Positions 23,801 through 30,029 of a stretch of 30,029 bases of DNA are shown piece after piece. Position 1 is the stretch's first letter. Each line of letters begins with the position of its first letter. Origin of the DNA: a virus. The stretch is from IMG/VR virus record IMGVR_UViG_3300025598_000121, positions 1 to 30,029 of that record. One strand, written 5' to 3'. The notes beneath the pieces are model-generated. The model saw only the letters and a list, made by a program, of their open reading frames with translations, searched no databases and was not told the DNA's origin. The position numbers and the translations under genes are program-made.

Positions 23801-26800
23801 CTACTGTGCCTACGATGCTATTAGCAGGGAGGTCAGTTATATTAGCACCACTTCCCTTAATCGTACCTGCTACGACGATACCAAACGGAGTAACAGTCAA
23901 TACATTGGGATCGCCTGCTACAGAAATACAGACATTTCCGTCCAGCTGCGGAATGGTCACATTTGAGATTCCATTTGCTAATGCTGTTGGTTGAGGAGCC
24001 TGTGCCCAAGAAAGACCACCAACTCCATCAGTCTGTAGATATTGTCCAGGATTGCCACCAGTGATAGATAGATTATTGACACGACCTAAGCTTACGCTCC
24101 TAGCATTGATGAAATTTATAGTTCCAGTAGAAGTTAGATTGCTTAGAATGCCGATATTAGTGATGTTCGCTTGATTGGCATTTATCACATTTCCTGCAAA
24201 TGCTGCGTAGTTTGCAGTAGAAACTGTACCGACTACATTTGCACCGCTGATATTCGAGAGATTGCTACCATCACCTATGAAATAGTTCGAATAAGTTAGA
24301 TAAGCACCAACGATGTTTCCGCCCAATGCAGTCGTGAATGTGATATTTCCGCTGATATTCGCATTGCCGTTACCAACAATATCTCCTGATGTTGTAGAAC
24401 TGCCAGTAGTGACTATGCCTGTGCTCGTGACGACAAACACATTTGCATTACCACCAACTGATGTCGTGACATTTCCGTTAGTTACTGGAATGCGAACATT
24501 AGAATTTCCATTCACTATAGATAATGCGCTGGTAGCATTACCGATCGAACCTACGATATTTGAAGCGGGGATGTTAGTGAGATTGGCAGCAGAGATGACT
24601 CCTAAGTTAGCACTCCAAGTACCAGTCGTGATATTACCTACAGCAAAGAGATTGCTCGCAGTAGTGAGATTTGGCTGGGAGGCTGCGACGATAGTGATCG
24701 CAGTATTAGCGGTTCTGACATTACCTGTTATGTTGGCTGCATTGATATTTGATAGGTTTCCGCCGTCTAGTCCGGCTGAGAACTTAGCACTCCATGTACC
24801 AGCAATGATATTGCCCACATTCGTGAGATTATTTGCGATAGTAAGATTTGACTGTGCAGCACCTACTAAGTTGAGTGCAGCGTTGGCATATCCTGAATTG
24901 CTCGCATAGTTTGCATTTGCGACATTTGTTATATTGGTAATATTGCTGCCGTCACCTCTAAAGAAGTTTGCAGAGATGACATTAGCACCGGTGATATTAC
25001 CACCATTACCACTACCAGTTGTAATATTTCCTGTAACAGTAGTTGTACCTGCAACATTGATTCCTGAACCAGTGACGACCAATATATTCGCATTTCCACC
25101 AACTGAAGTAGTGACATTGCCATTTGTTACAGGAATGTTTACATTAGAAGTGCCATTGATGAGAGCAGTGCCCTCGCTGGGTGATACCCAATTGAGATTT
25201 CCAGCACCATCTGTTTGTAGATACTGTCCAGATGTTCCGCCTGTGATAGAAACATTACCCACATTACCCAGTGATGTATTACCTAAAACTGTTAGGGAAT
25301 CCAAATTACCTAAACTAGTGATGTTTGGTTGGGAGCTGGTTGTCAACGTACCTGTAAGGAGATTTGCGCTAACTGTTCCTGAATTTGCATAGACATTGCC
25401 TGCAGTAACATTGTTAGAAACAATGAGATAGTTCAGCGTACCAACACTAGTTATATTTGGTTGAGCACTACTAGTTACAGTCCCTGCAGAACTAGCGAAG
25501 TTCGAGTTAGCCACAGATCCTACTGATACGTTTGTAAGATTGCTACCATCACCGATAAAGTAGTTTGCAGAAATAGAATATGCACCGGTGAGATTGCCGC
25601 CGACGCCATTGCCAGCCAATACATTGCCAGCGATATTTGCATTTCCGCCTATATTGATATCACCGGTTGTAGTCAATGCAGTGAGCGTACCCACTGAAGT
25701 GATGTTGGGTTGTGCATTTGTATACACAGTGCTTGCTACCAATGCGTTTGGTACTTGACCAGTTACGTTTGCACCTGCTACTAGATTAGCACTATCAGCA
25801 ATATTTGCGTGTGCGGCGTTCGCTACGGTACCGGTAACATTTGCACCATCTACTGAGTAAGCCACATTCGCGATGTTCGCGATATTCGCATTACCAGAAT
25901 TACTTGCATAAGCAGCATTCGCTACTGTGCCATTTACATTAGCACCATCTACTGAATAAGATGTACCTGATATATTCGCATAAGCGGCATTTGCTACTGT
26001 GCCGGTTACATTGGCACCAGCTACAGTATTAGCAGTCGCAGCAAGAGTAGCAAAGGCTGCATTGGCAACTGTACCAGTTACATTAGCACCAGCTACTGTG
26101 TTAGCAGTCGCAGCCAAGGTCGCGAAGTTCGCATTAGCAACCGGACCAGTTATATTGCTGCCAGGGATAGAATAGAGACCATTGCCATTACCTGAGATAA
26201 TTCCAGTGACGGTGAGGACTCCGGCTACATTCACTCCTGTCGTAGCCATTGTTACGATATTCGGAGTTCCGCCCACTGCGAAGTTGATATTTCCGCCTTG
26301 GCTTACAAAGCTGATATTCGATGTTCCGCAAGCTAGGTTGCTGGCGACTGGAATATTTGCCCATGTCAATCCGCCGGTACCATTTGTACGCAGGAATTGT
26401 CCAGAAATGCCACCTGATATATTGACATTGCTTACAGGTCCCAGATTAGTAGTACCTGCAACATTTACGCCTGTGCCAGTGATCACCACGATGTTCGCAT
26501 TGCCAGCAGCACTTAGATTGATGTTTCCATTGGCTACAGGGATACTTACATTGGAGTTTCCGTTACTGAGATTGCTCAATCCTACTGTAGACCATACAAG
26601 ATTTCCAGTGCCGTCTGTTTTTAGATACTGACCATTGGATCCACCAGTCAGATGCACATTTGCTACTGCACCCAATGCGACATTATTCGTAGTAGTAAAA
26701 TCTACCTTATTAGCGATGGTGAGATTACTTCCAGAGATATTATTAGTCACATACAGATTACCATTGGCTCTGACAGTGTTAGCGAGGATATTGGCAGCAT

Positions 26801-27806
26801 TTACATTGTTTGCACTGATATTGCCAGTGATATTCGCATTACCGTTAGCTGTGATATCACGAGCAAAGTTACCGAAGTTAGCAGTTATGAGATTGCCTAG
26901 ATTTGCTGCACCGATCGCAGGGATGCTCAGGTTACCAGTGTTATCGAAATGTAATAGATAGTTTCCTGTATCAGCAACTGTCTGCATCCAAGCACCGTTA
27001 GCATTCGCGATCACATATGATTGACCATCATTGCTACCGATCTGTGCACCATCAGCACCTGCTTGGAGAGTAGTCAAGCCACCATTGTTCCACAGCAAGC
27101 CCATATCAGGAAGTGTGAAGTTACCTGTAGTATCTAATACCCATTGATAATCTGTACCAGCATTTGCATTGATATAGATATTACCACTGGGATTTGGAAT
27201 GCTTACATTAGAGTTGCCATTGAAGATATTATTGGCTGCTTGTATAGGTAAACCCGTCAAGAAACTACCGTTACCTACGAAATAGTTTGCGGTAGCAGTA
27301 TTACCTAAGTTAGCATTACCGGAGTTTACATTTCCAACAGCAGTGATGTTGCCTCTAGCATAGATGTCTCTATTCGCAACAATATTACCAGTATGATCTA
27401 TAGTGACGTTAGAAGTAGCATTACCTACTACAAGCGTACCAGTTATAGCAATATTTGTGACGCCGGTAACATTATTAGGTAAGTTTATGTATAATACTTG
27501 TGAACTCTGGGTCAGAGAAGTGAGTTGTGCTGCTGGATCCTGTGTTGGGAAGTCTCTGCTCACACTCAGCGTAGTTGTTGCAACCTGAACACACGCTATG
27601 TTAGCGGTGATAGTTACATCTCCAGTAGGCGAATTGACTGTAATACCAGGCGCAGGGGTCGAGTTTATAGATGTGACACCCTGTATCTGTTGTGCCTGAT
27701 TATTAAAGAGTTGGTCGAAGTTCTGCTGAACCTTCTGAAACGCAGTTCTTATCTGATCTGCACTTGGGTCGCTAGGAAAAGAACCAAAATCAATGTTTTG
27801 CTGCAT
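20844..27806 (-). CDS. Giant modular repeat tail fibre, 2320 residues
   Basis: The N-terminus (residues 1-45, with I-R-T-A-F-Q-K-V-Q-Q-N-F-D-Q-L-F) is a helical anchor like other T4-like marine fibres. The body repeats a composite unit: I-T-G-G-x-x-G-Q-Y-L-Q-T-D-G-x-G-N-L-x-W (10 copies by my count), N-G-x-S-N-V-x-I-P, G-G-N-A-N-V-L-V-V, N-Y-F-x-G-D-G-S-N-L and Q-P-N-I-T-S-x-G-x-L (about 11 copies). Composition is strongly Asn/Gly/Ala/Val with few charges, as expected for a long trimeric beta shaft. The last ~80 residues, with V-Y-P-N-T-G-A and ending T-Q-W-Y-V-A, form a distinct tip domain. It probably extends from the virion for adsorption. Start ATG 27806; the ribosome site is weak, and a GATAAATA late motif lies 25 bases upstream. 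Confidence 0.88.
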   Translation of the reverse strand: MQQNIDFGSFPSDPSADQIRTAFQKVQQNFDQLFNNQAQQIQGVTSINSTPAPGITVNSPTGDVTITANIACVQVATTTLSVSRDFPTQDPAAQLTSLTQSSQVLYINLPNNVTGVTNIAITGTLVVGNATSNVTIDHTGNIVANRDIYARGNITAVGNVNSGNANLGNTATANYFVGNGSFLTGLPIQAANNIFNGNSNVSIPNPSGNIYINANAGTDYQWVLDTTGNFTLPDMGLLWNNGGLTTLQAGADGAQIGSNDGQSYVIANANGAWMQTVADTGNYLLHFDNTGNLSIPAIGAANLGNLITANFGNFARDITANGNANITGNISANNVNAANILANTVRANGNLYVTNNISGSNLTIANKVDFTTTNNVALGAVANVHLTGGSNGQYLKTDGTGNLVWSTVGLSNLSNGNSNVSIPVANGNINLSAAGNANIVVITGTGVNVAGTTNLGPVSNVNISGGISGQFLRTNGTGGLTWANIPVASNLACGTSNISFVSQGGNINFAVGGTPNIVTMATTGVNVAGVLTVTGIISGNGNGLYSIPGSNITGPVANANFATLAATANTVAGANVTGTVANAAFATLAATANTVAGANVTGTVANAAYANISGTSYSVDGANVNGTVANAAYASNSGNANIANIANVAYSVDGANVTGTVANAAHANIADSANLVAGANVTGQVPNALVASTVYTNAQPNITSVGTLTALTTTGDINIGGNANIAGNVLAGNGVGGNLTGAYSISANYFIGDGSNLTNVSVGSVANSNFASSAGTVTSSAQPNITSVGTLNYLIVSNNVTAGNVYANSGTVSANLLTGTLTTSSQPNITSLGNLDSLTVLGNTSLGNVGNVSITGGTSGQYLQTDGAGNLNWVSPSEGTALINGTSNVNIPVTNGNVTTSVGGNANILVVTGSGINVAGTTTVTGNITTGSGNGGNITGANVISANFFRGDGSNITNITNVANANYASNSGYANAALNLVGAAQSNLTIANNLTNVGNIIAGTWSAKFSAGLDGGNLSNINAANITGNVRTANTAITIVAASQPNLTTASNLFAVGNITTGTWSANLGVISAANLTNIPASNIVGSIGNATSALSIVNGNSNVRIPVTNGNVTTSVGGNANVFVVTSTGIVTTGSSTTSGDIVGNGNANISGNITFTTALGGNIVGAYLTYSNYFIGDGSNLSNISGANVVGTVSTANYAAFAGNVINANQANITNIGILSNLTSTGTINFINARSVSLGRVNNLSITGGNPGQYLQTDGVGGLSWAQAPQPTALANGISNVTIPQLDGNVCISVAGDPNVLTVTPFGIVVAGTIKGSGANITDLPANSIVGTVATAAVANVVSASAQPNITSLGNLAALNMRGIANLGSVSNVTITGGFTGQYLQTDGNGNLSWVSSATGPSIVNGNTSVNIPVAGGNVIVSAGGNSNILVATANGVIIANANISNLIAGSINASGTVNANTITGLITTANQPNITALGNLTALTVVGNTKLGAPGNVSITGGSNGQYLQTDGTGNLSWQYVAAGPGIANGNSNVFVVGSGGNVVTSVGGTANVLVISNTGALLTGSANITSNLFLGGSLNVNAGGSFSGSLSVNRDISTGGNLGTGQSLSVGLNLGVTGNASINGQSTSVAGNLNVTGNSYFTGNTHSNIAKANYFYGDGSNLTGVILNTANYAGNVTGNAQPNITSLGTLTGLNVTGVSNLGNVGNVKITGGNSGFYLSTDGAGNLNWVNSAGGPTILNGNSNVNIPVTDGNITMSVGSNANVLVVAGNGIVASNANITGNITAANANLGNVVTANYFLGAVATHEQPNITLVGTLSNLSVQGVTNLGSVSNVKIAGGNVGQVLLTDGAGNLSWSSSPAVTQLLNGNSNVIIPSAGSNVAISAGGNANVLVVGPNGATVIGLFNASNYAGNGAGLANVTGANVTGQVSNSRFAGTVYTNAQPNITSLGILSSLTVQGSANLGAVANLTITGGLSGQVLTTSGAGSLSWANAPSSTNISNGTSNVSIPATNGNINSSVGGNANVFVVTGTGVNVAGYMTATANANIGGNINMTANGNIGGANLISANSFKSNGGLVDFSTGNSNVQLGNVANVHIKGGLANQYLQTDGNGNLSWSNVAGGNVTTIASGNSNVSIPVANGNITLSAVGNANILVVTGVGVNVAGNMTIGGGTGANISGANVISANILNVSGNMTIGAGSGANITGANVVSANTFTAAGYILRSVTTGITATGTVQANAYQTTTEINIFTTVPSGSGGKLPVAQAGMIIYITNAGANSLAVYPNTGAAIYPGAANAAYTLTANTTHQFIAATATQWYVA
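25750..26140 (-). repeat. Tandem 24-residue repeat array inside the giant fibre
   Basis: About five units of the type V-A-N-A-A-F-A-T-L...V-A-G-A-N-V-T-G-T, one unit with an extra insertion. Two adjacent units are nearly identical at the DNA level with a 72-base period (for example around 26032 and 26104). Confidence 0.7.
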
Positions 27807-27831
27807 GGGAAACTATTCTCGTTTTATCATA

Positions 27832-27839
27832 TATTTATC
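27832..27839 (-). promoter_or_regulatory. Late promoter motif GATAAATA before the giant fibre
   Basis: It matches 7 of 8 T4 late positions, 25 bases upstream of the ATG, with predicted start near 27826. Confidence 0.55.
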
Positions 27840-27868
27840 TTTATAGGTAGGTCCGCGGTAGCCAAAGG

Positions 27869-27895
27869 GATAGCCAGAAACGGGTTCTGGCTATC
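27869..27895 (-). terminator. Hairpin between the acidic protein and the giant fibre
   Basis: A perfect 11-base stem (GATAGCCAGAA with TTCTGGCTATC) and 5-base loop lies 14 bases after the stop at 27910. There is no proper T tract after it on the minus strand, so it may be a weak terminator or an RNA-processing or stability structure. Confidence 0.55.
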
Positions 27896-27909
27896 TGACT
27901 TTCTATATA

Positions 27910-30029
27910 CTAGAGTCCTGCTAGTTTCTTCCAATCACTGATGGATTCATTGACATCAGTCGTACCGAGAGTGTGCATACGCTCATCCTGACCAGCGATT
28001 ACTGGAACAGTTGTCTGACCGGTTGACTTAGGCTTGTTGAGACCACCTGCGATCACCTTAGTCATAAACTCGATATCTTGTTCGAAAGTAGTGTCTGAAA
28101 CTGACTTACCTGGACCAGCATCGTTAGCCCATTCGTCAAGCTTCTTATCCTTCTTGTCATCGTATTCGATATCTTTCTTTACCTTCTTGCCAGCTCTCTC
28201 AGCCTTGTCGTCATCTTTGCCCTTATGACCTTCGTCATATTCGATATCTTTGGCGATTTTCTTACCAGCCCGCTCTGCCTTGTCATCTTTCTCAGCAGTT
28301 GATTCCTCGGACAACATCGCCATCTTCTTGTAGAGATTTGCGAAAGAGAAGGATTCTTCTACTTTTTCATCATCACACTTGCATGGATCACAATGGCATT
28401 CATCGCATTCTTCGCTCTCTGCCATAGTAGGTCTGTCAGTCTGATCTGCACTTGCTAGTGAAGCATTTGCAGCAGCATTGCCTGCAGTATCATTAGCAGA
28501 GTTTGCTGAACCATTGTCCGGTGGATTATCTTCTGCCATCTGATATGTCATCTGATCTTCGGATTCGACTTCATCCATCATCTGACGACCATCGGATGGG
28601 CAACCGCATTCCATCATACCGCATTCATTGCAAGCTTCTTCTTCATCCGCATAATCATCATCGCCTTGCTGACCATTGATGCCTGATAGTCTCTTCATGA
28701 GAGACAACATCTTGTCATGATCACCTACAACTTCGATCTCACCTGGAGTGTTGATCTCGGAGGCGCCGCCCATCTGATGAGGATGCGCCATTGTTGCTTC
28801 TGCTTCATCAGCAAAGATACCCATTCCAGCATGTTTTACTAGAGCGAGTAACTTATCTGCTTCTTGATCAGTTGCATTGATATTCACTGAATCTGGAGCA
28901 CCTTGATTGCCCTTAGATACAGAGATAGATACGCCTTCATTGATGAGGTTCTCTAGTTGTCTGTCCCAGGATTCGAATGCTTTGGCGTCATAGCTGGACG
29001 TATCTTTGATCGTCTTGCCACCTAGCTTGAAGGTGCCACCCTTTGGAGTCTTGGCTAAACCTGCAGTGAATGCATTGCCTTCATCTACTTCATGATCAGC
29101 AGCATCGAAGCCCCAATCCTTCTTATCGCCGTGCTCTTCGTTATGATCATAACCTGCATGATATGCCTTGATCTCTGCTGGATCAGTTAGCTTTACCTTA
29201 GGAGGAGTGCCTGTGCCATTTGGATACTTATGAGGATCTCTTGCTCTACCATAGTAGCTGTCTGCACTTCCGCGGTCGAAGGCTGAACCATGAGAGGTAT
29301 CGTGTGCGGATTCTTCCATCTCACGGTTTACAGGAACAGTATCGTTATCATCATAGTAACCATGTTCAAGATCATCGATCACTTGATTGACCCAGATGCT
29401 GACATCGCTTGTGCCGATTTCTTCCAGATTGCCCTTGCCTTCTGCACAAGCTTCAATCGCTGCCATTATTCTGACTGGACCGTACTTAGCGATAAGGTCA
29501 CGATGACTGTGTAGGATTCTATGTCTGATAGCATTCACTACTGCGTCATATGTATTGCGACCTTCATCAAGAGCTTGATCAGCCATACCATGAACTGTTG
29601 CTGGAGGCATCTTGTCGTCAGTTAGTCCTACGATCGGAGCCATACCGTGGCACTCGTCAAGACCTAGCTTATAGCCTTCATGATATGCCCTAGCTTCTTC
29701 CATATTTTCATAGTTTCTACCACAGTGTGCATGACCCATGAGACCGTGTGATTTGCCCTCTAAATGGGCGGCTCGAATGCGCTTATTCATGTTTTCTTTA
29801 ACTGCCTTTTTATTAGTGAGCTTGTCCATGACCTTGCTCATCATAGACTTCTTTGGTGTTGCTTTTGGCTTTAGTTCATCTATAGCCGGAATCTTTCTCG
29901 GTGCGAACTGAGCATTAGGATCGATATTAGCAGGAAGATCACCTGCAGGACGATTTTGTGCTTCGAGTGTAGTCATGCTACGTCCAGCACCTAAACCAGC
30001 ACCCTTAGTATCGATGCCTGATGTTGAAG
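27910..30029 (-). CDS. Large acidic phage protein with two Cys clusters (5' end off the window)
   Basis: The frame is open to the right edge and reads protein-like upstream of the first ATG at 29976, so the start is probably outside. From that ATG it runs 688 residues. Features: two A-Y-H-x-G-Y motifs (97-102 and 271-276); a segment near 165-200 with E-E-I-G-T-S-D-V-S-x-W-V; Cys cluster 1 (C449, C452, C457, C459) and cluster 2 (C524, C527, C529, C532, C534), both CxxC-like and possibly metal-binding; and a 25-residue charged duplication (564-606). The C-terminus, with D-E-W-A-N and M-T-K-V-I-A-G-G-L-N-K-P-K, resembles from memory a conserved protein of T4-like cyanophages. It may be a virion or head-associated protein; the function is unknown. 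A hairpin follows its stop. Confidence 0.78.
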   Translation of the reverse strand, partial: STSGIDTKGAGLGAGRSMTTLEAQNRPAGDLPANIDPNAQFAPRKIPAIDELKPKATPKKSMMSKVMDKLTNKKAVKENMNKRIRAAHLEGKSHGLMGHAHCGRNYENMEEARAYHEGYKLGLDECHGMAPIVGLTDDKMPPATVHGMADQALDEGRNTYDAVVNAIRHRILHSHRDLIAKYGPVRIMAAIEACAEGKGNLEEIGTSDVSIWVNQVIDDLEHGYYDDNDTVPVNREMEESAHDTSHGSAFDRGSADSYYGRARDPHKYPNGTGTPPKVKLTDPAEIKAYHAGYDHNEEHGDKKDWGFDAADHEVDEGNAFTAGLAKTPKGGTFKLGGKTIKDTSSYDAKAFESWDRQLENLINEGVSISVSKGNQGAPDSVNINATDQEADKLLALVKHAGMGIFADEAEATMAHPHQMGGASEINTPGEIEVVGDHDKMLSLMKRLSGINGQQGDDDYADEEEACNECGMMECGCPSDGRQMMDEVESEDQMTYQMAEDNPPDNGSANSANDTAGNAAANASLASADQTDRPTMAESEECDECHCDPCKCDDEKVEESFSFANLYKKMAMLSEESTAEKDDKAERAGKKIAKDIEYDEGHKGKDDDKAERAGKKVKKDIEYDDKKDKKLDEWANDAGPGKSVSDTTFEQDIEFMTKVIAGGLNKPKSTGQTTVPVIAGQDERMHTLGTTDVNESISDWKKLAGL
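28159..28287 (-). repeat. 75-base in-frame tandem duplication in the acidic protein
   Basis: Two copies with a period of 75 bases (25 residues): D-D-K-A-E-R-A-G-K-K followed by K-D-I-E-Y-D. The second copy is partial (18 residues). The DNA differs at several third positions, so the duplication is not recent. Confidence 0.8.

Noticed and set aside
20844-27806. Many long plus-strand open frames opposite the giant fibre (for example 24313-24909, 26182-26631)
   Set aside because: They are rich in Pro/Leu/Thr as expected from the antisense of Asn/Gly/Val repeats, lack ribosome sites and repeat with the fibre modules. They are shadows.
20844-27806. Repeat region considered as a CRISPR array or diversity-generating retroelement target
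   Set aside because: The repeats are coding, in frame and diverged, without spacers. No reverse transcriptase or template/variable repeat pair is seen.

Overview
The window looks like part of a T4-like (tevenvirus-type) tailed phage genome, closest in flavour to the marine and freshwater T4-like phages related to cyanophages and pelagiphages. The evidence is a gp44-type clamp loader, PhoH, a gp31/GroES-like co-chaperonin, several small conserved proteins that I recall from such phages, long fibre genes and TATAAATA-type late promoter motifs. DNA is AT-rich and gene-dense, with frequent 1-4 base gene overlaps. No photosynthesis gene, tRNA, integrase, IS element or CRISPR array is visible, so the host cannot be named. 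All genes are on the minus strand except phoH. No gene-free stretch exceeds 300 bases.

Read in transcription direction (right to left): (1) 30029-27910, a large acidic, cysteine-cluster-bearing protein running off the right edge; (2) 27806-13384, an adsorption/lysis block: a 2320-residue modular repeat fibre, a GH19 lysin, an Ig-like (He_PIG) structural protein and a tail-collar fibre; (3) 13368-9749, small conserved proteins, a short DnaE-like fragment, a GroES-like co-chaperonin, a one-pass membrane protein and the clamp loader; (4) 8939-9721, phoH alone on the plus strand, closed by a shared terminator hairpin; (5) 8772-4465, two conserved proteins, a DnaJ-like co-chaperone and a ClpA-like unfoldase; (6) 4490-3275, a conserved unknown and two small (probably virion) proteins; (7) 3263-1, a pol-beta-type nucleotidyltransferase and a three-part enzyme (ligase-like KxDG, HxGH nucleotidyltransferase, papain-like Cys-His-Asp) running off the left edge.

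The phage carries three protein-quality-control factors that normally work with host partners: ClpA with a ClpP-docking IGF loop, DnaJ with an HPD motif, and GroES with a hydrophobic mobile-loop tripeptide. This suggests redirection of host ClpP, DnaK and GroEL. The late block appears to be driven by TATAAATA-like promoters a short distance upstream of start codons. At two genes the promoter overlaps one arm of a hairpin that would bury the ribosome binding site only in read-through transcripts. The most novel-looking items are the tri-domain edge enzyme with its adjacent nucleotidyltransferase, these promoter/hairpin switches, a wandering inserted domain in the fibre proteins, and the catalytically incomplete DnaE fragment.
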